DNA of 64,000 bases, taken from positions 2,666,001 to 2,730,000 of the forward strand of contig NZ_JACCFM010000001.1 of NCBI RefSeq assembly GCF_013410665.1. The letters run 5' to 3'. Below, in pieces: positions 8,433 to 17,746 of the stretch. The position numbers and the translations under genes were made by a program. The stretch's first letter is position 1. Each line of letters starts with the position of its first letter. The notes under the pieces are model-generated. The model ran no database searches and had not been told where the DNA came from. It saw nothing but the letters and a program-made list of their open reading frames with translations. The stretch is from Leifsonia psychrotolerans (GTDB lineage: Bacteria; Actinomycetota; Actinomycetes; Actinomycetales; Microbacteriaceae).

Positions 8433-9356
8433 TCAAAGCTTGGTGACCTGGTCGAAGCTGAGCTCGACCGGGGTCTCACGCTCGAAGAGCGAAACGAGCA
8501 CGATGAGCTTGCCGCTCTCGGGCTTGATCTCGTTGATCGAACCGGGGAGGCCAGCGAACGAGCCTTCCTTGATGGTGATCGTCTCGCCGATTTCGAAGTC
8601 GATCTCGGCGGCGATGACGCGAACCGGAGCCTTGCCGCCCTGCCCGCTTCCACCCTTGGCTGCCGGAACATCCTTGATCTCGACCAGGCTCTTCAGCATG
8701 CCGAAGGCCTCTTCGAAACGCAGCGGCGTCGGGTTGTGGGCATTGCCCACGAAGCCCGTGACACCGGGGGTGTGACGAACAACAGACCAGCTGTCTTCGT
8801 TCAGATCCATGCGAACGAGCACGTATCCAGGGATGCGCACGCGGGTGACCATCTTGCGCTGGCCGTTCTTGATCTCGACAACATCTTCCATCGGAACCTC
8901 GACCTGGTAGATGTAATCTTCCATGGCCATCGACTGCTTGCGGTTCTCGATGTTCGACTTCACGCGGCGTTCGAAACCGGCGTAGGAGTGAATAACAAAC
9001 CACTTGCCCGGTGCGAAGCGCAGTTCCTTACGGAACTCTTCGTACGGGTCGTCGGATGCTTCGTCTTCGACGGCCTCAACGGCTGCCTCTGCTTCGTCGG
9101 CGGAGTCGATGTCGAGCGCGTCGTTGACGACGGCGTCTGCCTCGGGGTCTGTCGCCTCGGCGAGAGCGTCGAGCGCAGCATCGAGGTCGGTCAGGCTGTC
9201 GGCGTCCTCGTCGATGATGTGAACGGCGACGTGCTCGGCTGCGACGACCGAGTTCTCTTCAGCGGCGAGGGTGTTGCCCTCCTGCGCCTCATCGTCGTCA
9301 GCGGACTGCTCGGCTGCGGTCGCCCAGTCAACGTCGTCGTGATTCGTCTCAGACAC
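8433..9356 (-). CDS. nusG: Transcription termination/antitermination protein NusG
   Basis: NusG (307 residues) binds RNA polymerase and modulates elongation, Rho-dependent termination and coupling to ribosomes. About 105 N-terminal residues are acidic, low in complexity and probably disordered (repeated E/D/A such as EAEAAVEAVEDEASDDPYEE); such extensions are known in actinobacterial NusG. The NGN domain begins near WFVIHSYAGFERRVKSNIENR and the KOW domain lies at the C-terminus around GSFAGLPGSINEIKPESGKL. It follows secE by 106 bases in the conserved order. Confidence 0.97.
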   Translation of the reverse strand: MSETNHDDVDWATAAEQSADDDEAQEGNTLAAEENSVVAAEHVAVHIIDEDADSLTDLDAALDALAEATDPEADAVVNDALDIDSADEAEAAVEAVEDEASDDPYEEFRKELRFAPGKWFVIHSYAGFERRVKSNIENRKQSMAMEDYIYQVEVPMEDVVEIKNGQRKMVTRVRIPGYVLVRMDLNEDSWSVVRHTPGVTGFVGNAHNPTPLRFEEAFGMLKSLVEIKDVPAAKGGSGQGGKAPVRVIAAEIDFEIGETITIKEGSFAGLPGSINEIKPESGKLIVLVSLFERETPVELSFDQVTKL

Positions 9357-9462
9357 AAAATCTCAATTCTTCTCTATTGCATTGGGCACGAAAGCCTGTC
9401 GAGCCGCGTTGCCAGGATTCCCAGTTGTCACGTGTTCACGCTGTCCGGGCATCGTGACGGAG

Positions 9463-9738
9463 TTAGCCGCCTGGAGTTCCGAACACCCAGGTCACAGCGA
9501 GGGCAAACACCCAGTCAAACGCGGAAACAATGAGCATCATGATGACCACGAAGACCAAAACGACGCCCGTGTAGCTCACGAGTTCTTTGCGAGTCGGCGT
9601 AACCACCTTGCGGAGTTCAGCCATGACCTGCTTGATGAACAGGGACAACCGTCCGAAGGGACCGCGTTTGGATTCGCGGGCCGTCTTCGCGTTGGCGACG
9701 ATTTCCTCACTGGGTTCGTCGATAACTTTCCGGGCCAC
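9463..9738 (-). CDS. secE: Preprotein translocase subunit SecE
   Basis: SecE (91 residues) clamps the SecY channel of the general secretion pathway. After a basic cytoplasmic N-terminus, the conserved LSLFIKQVMAELRKVVTPTR amphipathic segment precedes one membrane helix (VSYTGVVLVFVVIMMLIVSAF). It lies between tRNA-Trp and nusG, as in nearly all actinobacteria. The GTG/ATG context with AGGAAAGGTG upstream supports the chosen start. Confidence 0.96.
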   Translation of the reverse strand: MARKVIDEPSEEIVANAKTARESKRGPFGRLSLFIKQVMAELRKVVTPTRKELVSYTGVVLVFVVIMMLIVSAFDWVFALAVTWVFGTPGG

Positions 9739-9780
9739 CTAGTACACCTTTCCTGGGCCGATGGAGTGACCATCGACTTG

Positions 9781-9853
9781 CAGGGCGGACAGGACTCGAA
9801 CCTGCAACCTGCGGTTTTGGAGACCGCTGCTCTACCAATTGAGCCACCACCCT
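9781..9853 (-). tRNA. tRNA-Trp (anticodon CCA)
   Basis: A 73-base cloverleaf: acceptor AGGGTGG with CCGCCCT (one G-T wobble), D arm GGCTC...GAGC, anticodon loop CTCCAAA and T loop GTTCGAGTC. The discriminator is G and CCA is not encoded. It is 43 bases upstream of secE. Confidence 0.97.
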
Positions 9854-10159
9854 TTGAGCAAAATCCTCAAGGCTTACCTCACGAACATCGTCATGCTCGG
9901 CACAAGGCCGTGCTCAAAAATGGGCGCAAAAAAGCATCGCTGATTTCAACTACTTCGATCAAGTGTAGGTCACCGAACCGGCCGTGTAAAGCTGAGCCCT
10001 TCCGATGACGCTCCGACCGACGCATCCGCGCCTGTCAGCACACCCGTAGCCCCACGAATCACGTGATTCCCGCAAAATATGCGGAACGTGTTCGACTGGG
10101 CTGCACTCACTATCGTAACCTCTCTGTTCCCGACGCGCATGCCCCCGTAAGCTCGGAGC
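9854..10159. other. 306-bp divergent intergenic region
   Basis: The gap separates the minus-strand tRNA-Trp/secE unit from the plus-strand aminotransferase and must hold both promoters. I see a 7-bp imperfect hairpin at 9895-9913 (GCTCGGC/GCCGTGC) followed by A-rich sequence, and a TATCGT element at 10111-10116 that could be a -10 box for the aminotransferase. I see no gene. Confidence 0.5.
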
Positions 10160-11362
10160 GTGAACCACGAACTCAAGCGCATCTCAACCCGGGTCGGCTC
10201 CATTGCAGAGTCGGCAACTCTCAAAGTCGACGGAAAGGCCAAGGCGCTTCAAGCTGCCGGCCGGCCGGTGATCAGCTTTGCGGCTGGGGAACCTGACTTC
10301 CCCACTCCCCAGCACATCATCGAAGCCGCCCTCGCCGCCGTCGTCGATCCCAAGAACCACCGCTACACGCCCGCAGCAGGACTGCCTGAGCTGCGCGAAG
10401 CCGTTGCCGCGAAGACACTGCGCGACAGTGGGCTTGCGGTGTCGCCCAGCCAGGTGATCATCACCAACGGTGGCAAGCAGGCCGTGTATCAGTCGTTCGC
10501 CACCCTGCTCGACCCGGGCGACGAGGTACTCGTCCCCACTCCCTACTGGACCACGTACCCCGAGGCCATCAAACTGGCCGGTGGCGTGCAGGTTGACGTT
10601 TTCGCCGGCAGTGAGCAGAACTATCTCGTCACCGTCGAGCAGCTCGAGGCCGCCCGCACCCCGCGCACCAAGGTGTTGCTCTTCGTCTCACCGTCGAACC
10701 CGACCGGCTCGGTCTACTCCCCCGAGCAGACCAAGGAGATCGGCGAATGGGCCGACTCCCACGGCCTCTGGGTGATCTCCGACGAGATCTACCAGAATCT
10801 CACCTACGACGGAGTACGCGCCGTGTCGATCGTGGAGGCCGTGCCGGCACTGGCCGACCGCACCATCCTCGTCAATGGTGTGGCCAAGACGTATGCGATG
10901 ACCGGATGGCGCCTCGGCTGGATGGTCGGCCCCGCCGACGCCATCAAGGCCGCGAGCAACCTGCAGTCGCACCTCACGTCGAACGTGTCAAACATCTCCC
11001 AGCGTGCGGCGATCGCCGCGCTGAACGGTCCGCAAGACGCCGCGATCGCGATGCGCGAGGCGTTTGACCGTCGCCGCAAGCTGATCGTCTCGGAACTCAA
11101 CAAGATCCCCGGCATGCACACGCCCACCCCGCAGGGAGCGTTCTACGTCTACCCGGATGTCACGGGCTTGCTTGGGAAGACCTGGGGCGGCATCACCCCG
11201 ACGACATCGCTCGAACTGGCCGATCTGATCCTCGACCAGGCCGAGGTCGCCGTTGTTCCCGGCGAGGCCTTCGGCCCCAGCGGCTTCCTGCGCCTGAGTT
11301 ACGCACTCGGCGACGAGGCCCTGCTGGAGGGCGTGCAGCGCCTGCAGCGCCTCTTCGCGTAA
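10160..11362 (+). CDS. Aspartate-type PLP-dependent aminotransferase (class I)
   Basis: A fold-type I aminotransferase of 400 residues that most likely interconverts aspartate/2-oxoglutarate and oxaloacetate/glutamate. The PLP lysine is K243 in [32 protein letters not shown] and [12 protein letters not shown] are the PLP-phosphate and pyridine-contact motifs. The N-terminal [16 protein letters not shown] is the Ib-subgroup signature (AspB/AAT of Gram-positives). The start is a GTG with CGGAGC upstream. Its position beside tRNA-Trp/secE is conserved in related actinobacteria. Specificity for aspartate is inferred. Confidence 0.9.
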   Translation: MNHELKRISTRVGSIAESATLKVDGKAKALQAAGRPVISFAAGEPDFPTPQHIIEAALAAVVDPKNHRYTPAAGLPELREAVAAKTLRDSGLAVSPSQVIITNGGKQAVYQSFATLLDPGDEVLVPTPYWTTYPEAIKLAGGVQVDVFAGSEQNYLVTVEQLEAARTPRTKVLLFVSPSNPTGSVYSPEQTKEIGEWADSHGLWVISDEIYQNLTYDGVRAVSIVEAVPALADRTILVNGVAKTYAMTGWRLGWMVGPADAIKAASNLQSHLTSNVSNISQRAAIAALNGPQDAAIAMREAFDRRRKLIVSELNKIPGMHTPTPQGAFYVYPDVTGLLGKTWGGITPTTSLELADLILDQAEVAVVPGEAFGPSGFLRLSYALGDEALLEGVQRLQRLFA

Positions 11363-11406
11363 CGCAGCATCCGTCGCAGCCGTCACACCCGTCGCATCCG
11401 TCGGCC

Positions 11407-11465
11407 GTGAGGTCGCGCGAATGACCTTTCATGAGCGAGATGAAGGGTCATTTTCGCGACTTCAC
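11407..11465. repeat. 59-bp hairpin palindrome, copy 2
   Basis: Same family and length as the element at 4140-4198. The arms begin GTGAGGTCGCGCGAATGACC and pair at about 22 of 26 positions. It lies 44 bases after the aminotransferase stop codon, between two genes on the same strand. Confidence 0.85.
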
Positions 11466-11567
11466 GCCACGGCAGCTCCACATCGAGCGTTGGTCCACCG
11501 AACGGTGGATGCCCGGGTCAGACAGGTAGGGGTTTCGGTCACGGGCATCCGCTGCGAGTGTTGACGT

Positions 11568-12596
11568 ATGACAGAGACAACGCCCATCGTGCAGGTGCGC
11601 GACCTGCGCAAGAGCTATGGCACCTTTGAGGCCGTAGGCGGTATCAGCTTCGACATCCAGGCCGGCGAAACCTTCGCGCTGCTCGGCCCGAACGGCGCCG
11701 GCAAGAGCACCACAATCGAGATCCTCGAGGGCTACCGCGACCGCACGAGCGGCGAGGCGAGCGTGCTCGGCATCGACCCCCGGCACGCGACCAGGCGGTG
11801 GAAGGAACGTCTCGGCATTGTGCTGCAGTCCACGGGCGAGAGCGGAAACGTCACGGTGCTCGAACAGCTCACCCACTTCGCGGGCTTCTACCCGCGTCCG
11901 CGCAGCGTCGGTGAGGTCATGGACGCCGTTGGCCTGGCCGACAAGGCAAAGACTCGCATCGGCAAGCTCTCTGGAGGGCAACGACGACGAGTGGATGTCG
12001 CGCTTGGCATCATTGGCCGCCCCGAGCTGCTGTTTCTCGACGAGCCCACGACCGGCTTCGACCCCGAGGCTCGGCATCAGTTCTGGGATCTGATCCGCTC
12101 GCTCAAAGCCGAGGGCACGACCATCCTGCTCACCACGCATTATCTCGACGAGGCCGCCCAGCTTGGCGACCGGGCCGGGGTCATCGCGGGCGGACGCCTG
12201 ATCGACATCGGCGCCATCGACGCGATCGGCGGGGCCGCGGCCCGGGTGCCATTCGTGCGCTGGCGCGATGCTTCCGGGGTCAAACGGGAGACCCGCACCG
12301 AGCAGCCGGCAGCCGTTGTCGCCGCCCTCGTGGCGGAGCTCGGCGGGGAGCCGAACGAGCTCGAGATCATCCGGCCAAGCCTCGAAGATGTCTACCTCGA
12401 TCTGGTGCGCTCGGCAGAGACTGTCGCCGTCGACACGGCGCCTGACGCGCCCGCTCCGAAGCGGCATCCGACCTCGATCGAGCCCCCAGCCGTGGCCTCC
12501 TCCGAGGCTTCATCCGAGCCCTCCTCCGAGGCGAACTCTGTCTCCTCCAGCCTCACTACTCCCACAGCGACATTCATCAAGGACCTGTCAGCATGA
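11568..12596 (+). CDS. ABC-2 type exporter, ATP-binding protein
   Basis: The ATPase of an ABC exporter, 342 residues. Walker A is GPNGAGKST (residues 40-48), the signature is LSGGQRRRVDVA, Walker B is ELLFLDEPTTG and the switch histidine is in TTHYLDEA. The usual DrrA/CcmA-type NBD ends near residue 290; the remainder is a Ser/Glu/Pro-rich tail (SSEASSEPSSEANSVSSS) of low complexity. It overlaps the permease gene by four bases (ATGA), so the two are translationally coupled. Together with the following two-component genes it resembles antibiotic- or lipid-stress export operons. The substrate is unknown. Confidence 0.92.
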   Translation: MTETTPIVQVRDLRKSYGTFEAVGGISFDIQAGETFALLGPNGAGKSTTIEILEGYRDRTSGEASVLGIDPRHATRRWKERLGIVLQSTGESGNVTVLEQLTHFAGFYPRPRSVGEVMDAVGLADKAKTRIGKLSGGQRRRVDVALGIIGRPELLFLDEPTTGFDPEARHQFWDLIRSLKAEGTTILLTTHYLDEAAQLGDRAGVIAGGRLIDIGAIDAIGGAAARVPFVRWRDASGVKRETRTEQPAAVVAALVAELGGEPNELEIIRPSLEDVYLDLVRSAETVAVDTAPDAPAPKRHPTSIEPPAVASSEASSEPSSEANSVSSSLTTPTATFIKDLSA

Positions 12597-13405
12597 GCAC
12601 ACTCGCACTCGGCGCCGCCCGAATCGGCTATGAGACCCGCATCTACTTCCGTTCGCCGGACACCCTGTTCTTCACCTTCCTTTTTCCCGTCGTCATGCTC
12701 GGCATCTTCACGACGGCGTTCGGCTCGGCCGGCAACGTCGGCACCCAGCCCGACGGCACGGGCGGCATCAGCGTCGGCGCGTACTATCTGCCCGGCATGA
12801 TCGCAGCCGGCATGCTGCTCTCCGGCCTGCAGAATCTCGCGGTCGACATCGCCACCGAGAAGGGCGACGGCACCCTGAAACGGCTGGGCGGCACCCCGCT
12901 CTCGCCCCTCAGTTACTTCGTCGGCAAGATCGGCCAGGTGTTCGTCACCGGCATTCTGCAGGCCGCTCTGCTGTTGGTTGTGGCGCGTTTCGCCTTCGGC
13001 GTCTCCCTGCCAACCGAGCCGAGCGCGTGGTTCACCTTCGCCTGGGTCTTCGTCTTCGGCGTGATCACCTCGGCACTGCTCGGCATCGCCCTCTCCTCGG
13101 TGCCTCGTTCCGGCAAGAGCGCGACGGCCGTCATCATTCCCACCGTGCTCCTCTTACAGTTCATTTCTGGCGTCTACCTGCAATTTTATATGCTGCCATC
13201 CTGGATGCAGAACTTCGCCAGCCTCTTCCCCCTCAAGTGGATGGCGCAGGGCATGCGCTCGGTGTTTCTCCCCGAAAACTTTCAGACGCTGGAACCCTCG
13301 GGAGCCTGGGATCTGCCGCTCGTGGCCCTCAATCTCGGAATCTGGCTCGTCGTCGGGGTCGTGCTGAGCCTCGTGACGTTCCGGTGGATCCGCAAGGACA
13401 GCTGA
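12593..13405 (+). CDS. ABC-2 type exporter, permease protein
   Basis: A 270-residue membrane subunit of the ABC-2 family with six predicted membrane spans. The family-typical region LPGMIAAGMLLSGLQNLAVDIATEKGDGTLKRLGGTP (split here only for description) contains the conserved coupling segment, and ISGVYLQFYMLPSWMQNFASLFPLKW is the ABC-2 C-terminal motif. It starts within the stop codon of the ATPase gene and lies 28 bases before the histidine kinase gene, so exporter and regulator form one operon. Confidence 0.9.
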   Translation: MSTLALGAARIGYETRIYFRSPDTLFFTFLFPVVMLGIFTTAFGSAGNVGTQPDGTGGISVGAYYLPGMIAAGMLLSGLQNLAVDIATEKGDGTLKRLGGTPLSPLSYFVGKIGQVFVTGILQAALLLVVARFAFGVSLPTEPSAWFTFAWVFVFGVITSALLGIALSSVPRSGKSATAVIIPTVLLLQFISGVYLQFYMLPSWMQNFASLFPLKWMAQGMRSVFLPENFQTLEPSGAWDLPLVALNLGIWLVVGVVLSLVTFRWIRKDS

Positions 13406-13433
13406 GCCATCGTCCGAATGGGAAGATAGACGG

Positions 13434-14681
13434 ATGACGACGAAACACTGGTGGAGCCTCGCCTTCGCTGGCACTCTGCTGCTCCTGGCCGCCGTGGCAC
13501 TTCTCGCCGATGCGCCGAGCGCGAGTTCTGCGGCCGGCGCGCTCATCACGCTCGCCGTGATCGGAGCTGGTTACGCGGCCTTCGGGCACCGTGCGTTCGC
13601 CAGCCCCGTGGCATCCGTCGCGTTTCGCATTCTCGTCATCGTCGGCACCGGCGTCGCCGTCTATTTCTTGCCGAATATGGCCACCCTGCAGGCGCTGATC
13701 TTTCCGCTGCTCTGGGTGCTGAGTGGGTCGACGCTGCTCGCGATCGTGCAGAGCGGGCTGCTCGCCCTCACGGTGGGCATCGGCTTCTACCTCGGTCTCG
13801 GCGGCGGGCCGGAGATCCTGCTGCAGGCCGTCGCCATCGAGGGCGTCTCTCTTCTGTTCGCCATCGTGCTCGGCCTGTGGATCACCCGCATCGACCAGGA
13901 CGGACAGAGGCACAAACAACTGTTGCAGGAACTCACCGCAGCGCAGGACGAATTGGCGGCGCTGCATCGGGATGCCGGCAGTTCCACCGAGCGCGAACGC
14001 TTGGCCCGGGAGATTCACGACACGATCGCACAGAGCCTGACCAGCCTGGTGATGCTCGCCCAGCGCGCCGACACCGAGCTCGCGTCGATTCCGGCGGCGG
14101 AGGTCGTCGCGGGCGACGGCCCCGAGGGCCGTGCCGCAGGCGGTGCCGAGGGCCGTGCCACGGGCGGCGTCGTGCACGGCCTCGTCGCAGCCCAATTGAG
14201 CGTCGGCCTGATCGAGGAGACCGCATGCGACGCGCTCACCGAAGCGCGTGCGCTGGTCACCGCGATGTCGCCGGTGCGTGTGGGTGACTCGACGCTGGCT
14301 GAGACCGTCGGCCGGTTATCGGCGCGATTCATGCAGGAGACCGGCATCCGGGTGGATGTCGCAGTGCAGCCCGGTGACCTCGATCGCGAACTCGAGGTGG
14401 TCATGCTGCGCTGCATTCAGGAGGGTCTCGCGAACGTGAGGAAACACTCGCGGGCGAGTGTGGCATCCGTCAGCCTGACGAGCGCGAACGGGGAGCTGGC
14501 CGTGGAGGTGCGCGACAACGGACGGGGGCTCGGGGTCTATTCGGCCGAGTCGACGACTGGATACGGGCTGGCCGGCATGCGCGATCGCGTGGATCTGGTG
14601 GGCGGCCGACTCAACGTCGCCGACGGCGCTGCGGGCGGCACAGTGCTGCGCGTGAGCGTGCCGGTAGGGAGTGCGCGATGA
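13434..14681 (+). CDS. NarL-family sensor histidine kinase
   Basis: A membrane histidine kinase (415 residues) with about five N-terminal hydrophobic segments and no large extracellular domain, followed by a short coiled coil. The phospho-accepting histidine is H195 in LAREIHDTIAQSLTSL (HisKA_3), and the ATPase has DNGRGLGV and GYGLAGMRDRV. An unusual Gly/Ala/Glu insert (EVVAGDGPEGRAAGGAEGRA, about residues 222-247) interrupts the helical hairpin after the H box. Its lack of a sensor domain and its place in an ABC operon resemble LiaS/YvfT-type kinases that sense the transporter or membrane. ATGA overlap couples it to the regulator. Confidence 0.9.
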   Translation: MTTKHWWSLAFAGTLLLLAAVALLADAPSASSAAGALITLAVIGAGYAAFGHRAFASPVASVAFRILVIVGTGVAVYFLPNMATLQALIFPLLWVLSGSTLLAIVQSGLLALTVGIGFYLGLGGGPEILLQAVAIEGVSLLFAIVLGLWITRIDQDGQRHKQLLQELTAAQDELAALHRDAGSSTERERLAREIHDTIAQSLTSLVMLAQRADTELASIPAAEVVAGDGPEGRAAGGAEGRATGGVVHGLVAAQLSVGLIEETACDALTEARALVTAMSPVRVGDSTLAETVGRLSARFMQETGIRVDVAVQPGDLDRELEVVMLRCIQEGLANVRKHSRASVASVSLTSANGELAVEVRDNGRGLGVYSAESTTGYGLAGMRDRVDLVGGRLNVADGAAGGTVLRVSVPVGSAR

Positions 14682-15373
14682 TCCGCGTGTTGGTCGTCGA
14701 CGACCACCCGATCGTGCGCGCTGGAATCGTCGGGTTACTCGGTGCCGCCGACGATATCCAGGTCGTCGGCGAGGCCGGCGACGGCCACCATGCTGTCGAG
14801 CTGGCGGCGGATCTCTCCCCCGACGTCGTGCTGATGGACCTCCGGATGCCGCAACTCGACGGGGTTGCCGCCACGGCACAGATTCTCGCGGCTGCGGGGA
14901 GCGTGGGCGGCGCCAGCTCCGGCGGCACCGGCCCGACCGTCCGGGTGCTCATCGTGACGACCTACGAGAGCGACGATCAGATTCTCGGTGCCATCGAGGC
15001 GGGAGCGAGCGGGTACCTGCTCAAGGCTGCCCCGCAGGCCGAGATCATCGAGGGCGTCCGCCAGGTGGCGCGTGGCCAGAGTGTGCTCTCGCCGTCGATC
15101 GCCGCGAAACTGGTGCAGCGTGTGCGGGCGGATGCACCCGCCGCACCACGCCTCTCTGCCCGCGAGCTCGACGTGCTCCGACTGGTCGCTACAGGCCAAA
15201 GCAACGCGGCAATCGGGCGGTCGCTGTTCATCGGCGAAGCGACGGTGAAAACACATCTGCTGCATGCGTTCGAGAAGCTTGATGTGAACGACCGCACGCG
15301 CGCGGTCACCCGTGCAATGGAGCTCGGCTTGCTGTCGGTGGGGTCGACGCGAGACCATCCGCCGACTCTGTGA
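14678..15373 (+). CDS. LuxR/NarL-family response regulator
   Basis: A 231-residue regulator: REC domain with phosphorylation site D54 in VVLMDLRMPQLDG and conserved K in SGYLLKAAPQAE, then a LuxR-type helix-turn-helix (LSARELDVLRLVATGQSNAA to VKTHLLHAFEKL). A glycine/serine insert (SVGGASSGGTG) precedes the fourth REC strand. It is coupled by a four-base overlap to the kinase gene and probably controls the exporter operon in front of it. The DNA site was not identified. Confidence 0.92.
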   Translation: MIRVLVVDDHPIVRAGIVGLLGAADDIQVVGEAGDGHHAVELAADLSPDVVLMDLRMPQLDGVAATAQILAAAGSVGGASSGGTGPTVRVLIVTTYESDDQILGAIEAGASGYLLKAAPQAEIIEGVRQVARGQSVLSPSIAAKLVQRVRADAPAAPRLSARELDVLRLVATGQSNAAIGRSLFIGEATVKTHLLHAFEKLDVNDRTRAVTRAMELGLLSVGSTRDHPPTL

Positions 15374-15448
15374 GGGGTTCCGCACCGGCCCTCCACTGGC
15401 TCCGGACGGTCGCTGTGCGTCACCTCACGCAGGCACCACAGGGTTTCG

Positions 15449-16132
15449 TTAGAGCAGCTTGCGCTCCAGCGCCCAGGCCGTCAGTTCGTGCCGCGACGAG
15501 AGCTGAAGCTTGCGCAGCACGGCCGACACATGTGTTTCGACCGTCTTCACCGAGATGAACAGCGTGCCGGCGACCTCTTTGTAGGTGTAGCCGCGCGCGA
15601 TCAGGCGCATGACTTCCTGTTCGCGGGCCGACAACCGGTCGAGTTCCTCGGTGGTTTCGGCGATCTCGCCGGCAACGGCTCCGAACGCATCGAGCACGAA
15701 GCCTGCGAGCTTGGGCGAGAACACGGCGTCGCCGTCGGAGACGCGGCGCGCGGCATCCGAAACCTCGGCCCCCGATGCGCTCTTGGTGATGTACCCGCGC
15801 GCGCCTGCACGGATGACGGTGACGACGTCATCCGCGGCATCTGAGACGCTCAGCGCCAGGAACAAGGTCTGCGGCGAGTGGGGTGCCGCCTCGCGGATCA
15901 CCTCGGCGCCACCGCCGCCGCGCCCTCCGGGCAGGTGCACGTCCAGCAACACGACGCGCGGCTGCGTGGAGACCACCAGCGCGATCGCCTCCTCGACCGT
16001 TGCCGCCTCGCCGAGCACGTGCAGGTCGGGCTCAAGTTCTGTGCGCAGCCCCGAGCGGAAGATCGAGTGGTCGTCGACGATCACGACGGGCAGGGTCGGC
16101 GCGTTGGCTGCCTCGTGCTCGGGGTCACTCAT
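15449..16132 (-). CDS. LuxR-family response regulator of the PspC kinase module
   Basis: A 227-residue response regulator with REC aspartate D64 in VVLLDVHLPGG and a C-terminal LuxR HTH (LSAREQEVMRLIARGYTYKE to VKTVETHVSAVLRKL). It follows the PspC-domain histidine kinase by 151 bases on the same strand and is its evident partner. Convergent with the exporter regulator at 15373. An ACGAGGCAGCAATG context supports the ATG start. Confidence 0.9.
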   Translation of the reverse strand: MSDPEHEAANAPTLPVVIVDDHSIFRSGLRTELEPDLHVLGEAATVEEAIALVVSTQPRVVLLDVHLPGGRGGGGAEVIREAAPHSPQTLFLALSVSDAADDVVTVIRAGARGYITKSASGAEVSDAARRVSDGDAVFSPKLAGFVLDAFGAVAGEIAETTEELDRLSAREQEVMRLIARGYTYKEVAGTLFISVKTVETHVSAVLRKLQLSSRHELTAWALERKLL

Positions 16133-16283
16133 TGCTGCCTCGTTTCAGGGTTCGCTGTTGTGTGAGCGGTGTGTGCGCCCCGCCCGGCGCAGGTTGTGAC
16201 ACTTCGCGCAGGGTAGAACATACGCCGGGCGCCACACGCTGCGCCTGCCGGCCGCAATGAACGCGGCATCCGTCTGACTCCGG

Positions 16284-17618
16284 TCATATTGCCCCGCCCT
16301 CTCCCGTCTCTGACGGTGGCTGTTCGCCCGCTGCGGTCTCGCCCATCGCCGCGCTGACCGGCATGACCAGCACGATCTCGGTGCCCGTTCCGCCCGGACC
16401 GCGGCGCACGGTTGCGGTGCCGCCGACCCGGCGCATCCGTCCGACGATCGATTCCTTGACGCCGAGGCGGTCGTCGGGGATGTCATCGAGGCTGAAGCCG
16501 GGGCCGCGATCGGTGACGCTGAGTTCGATGCGCGACGGGCCGGATTCCAGGTAGATCGAGACCAGGCCGCCTGCATGCCGAGCCGCGTTCAACATCGCCT
16601 CACGGGCCGCGGCGACGAGGGCATCCGGCACGTCCTCGGGGCTCGCCCCGGCCGTGACGACGTCGAATTGAACTGCGAAGTCCTGCTCGATCACCCCGGC
16701 GAGGCGCCGCAATTCGGCAGCGAGGTCGATGGTCGTCGCCTCCGACCCGGTGAACAGCCACTCGCGCAGCTCCCGCTCCTGCGCGCGGGCGAGCCGAGCC
16801 GCCTCGCTCTGCGGGCCGGCCTTCTGCTGAATGAGCGCCAGGGTTTGAAGCACCGAATCGTGCAGGTGCGCGGCAATTTCGGCGCGCTCCAACTCCCGCA
16901 CCCGCGCGGCACGCTCATCCGCGAGATCATGCGAGAGACGGATGAGCCAGGGCGCGATCACGACGGCGACGCCCAGCAGCACCGACACCGCGGCGATGAC
17001 CACCGTCCAGACGTTTGGACTGTCGCCGGTGACGAAGAACAAGAGAATCCCGACCGCCACGAGCACGAGGGCGCCGAGTGCCCGCACCAGCAAGGCGGAG
17101 GATCGCTGGGCCGCGCCGCTGCGAATGTCGGCGAATTGGCGCCAGGCCAGGGCAGTTCCCGCGAGCACGACAATGCCCGGGATGATGACGGCCAGCGGGA
17201 TACCGGCCCCGAGTCGGCTGGCGACCAGAGCGACGCCTGCCGCGAGCAGCGCGACACCGAGCAAGATCTCGGTGACGGGCGCCGAGCGCGCGGGTGGGGC
17301 ATCCGATGCGGCAGAGGAACCAACGCCGAACCGACCAACGGACGGGCCGGCGGACAGGGCAGCGGTCCTACCCGGGAACGAGCCGACGGCGGCAGCGGCA
17401 GCCGTCGACCCGGCCAGTCCGAGTCGCGGACCTGCCCCGTGGTCAGCGGCCACAGTCGTGGGCGTCGTCACCCAGAGCCAGACATAGAGCAGCACGCCCG
17501 CGCCGCCGCACAGCGAGAGGAGGAGAGTGACGGTGCGCACGGTGCGCACCGGCACGCCGGTGTGGTCGGAGAAACCCGCGCAGACTCCACCGACCAGGCG
17601 CAGCCGGGGTCGAGTCAT
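16284..17618 (-). CDS. PspC-domain sensor histidine kinase
   Basis: A 444-residue membrane kinase. Residues 1-50 are a PspC domain (RPRLRLVGGVCAGFSDHTGV and a hydrophobic stretch), followed by several further membrane spans, a HisKA_3-like H box (AHLHDSVLQTLALIQQKA) and an HATPase domain ending in a GTGTEIVLVMPV strand. I start it at the ATG at 17618; an in-frame start at 17660 adds 14 residues before the PspC domain and cannot be excluded. It is divergent from the PspC/toastrack-like gene. Actinobacterial PspC kinases are linked to envelope stress; the signal here is unknown. Confidence 0.85.
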   Translation of the reverse strand: MTRPRLRLVGGVCAGFSDHTGVPVRTVRTVTLLLSLCGGAGVLLYVWLWVTTPTTVAADHGAGPRLGLAGSTAAAAAVGSFPGRTAALSAGPSVGRFGVGSSAASDAPPARSAPVTEILLGVALLAAGVALVASRLGAGIPLAVIIPGIVVLAGTALAWRQFADIRSGAAQRSSALLVRALGALVLVAVGILLFFVTGDSPNVWTVVIAAVSVLLGVAVVIAPWLIRLSHDLADERAARVRELERAEIAAHLHDSVLQTLALIQQKAGPQSEAARLARAQERELREWLFTGSEATTIDLAAELRRLAGVIEQDFAVQFDVVTAGASPEDVPDALVAAAREAMLNAARHAGGLVSIYLESGPSRIELSVTDRGPGFSLDDIPDDRLGVKESIVGRMRRVGGTATVRRGPGGTGTEIVLVMPVSAAMGETAAGEQPPSETGEGGAI

Positions 17619-17746
17619 CACGAGAGTGTTCACAGTCAAAATCAAAGCATGTCGCGACACCCCGAATGTGCGTTCGGCACGAACTCAGGGTTCGATCAGG
17701 GTGATCCCCCATGGCAGCGTCGGGCCCGGGCCGCCAGACTCGAAGC

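Noticed and set aside
8418..9533. Long frame on the plus strand across nusG and secE
   Set aside because: Antisense to well-defined nusG/secE; no ribosome binding site and no recognisable domain.
11448..12467. Minus-strand frame opposite the ABC transporter ATPase
   Set aside because: Shadow of the ATPase gene, which has intact Walker and signature motifs.
16133..16240. Possible 30-codon gene between the PspC kinase and its response regulator (frame ending in the regulator's ATG)
   Set aside because: Overlaps the start as ATGA, but has no ribosome binding site or membrane segment and no recognisable family; a neighbouring frame with CAKCHN is equally likely by chance.
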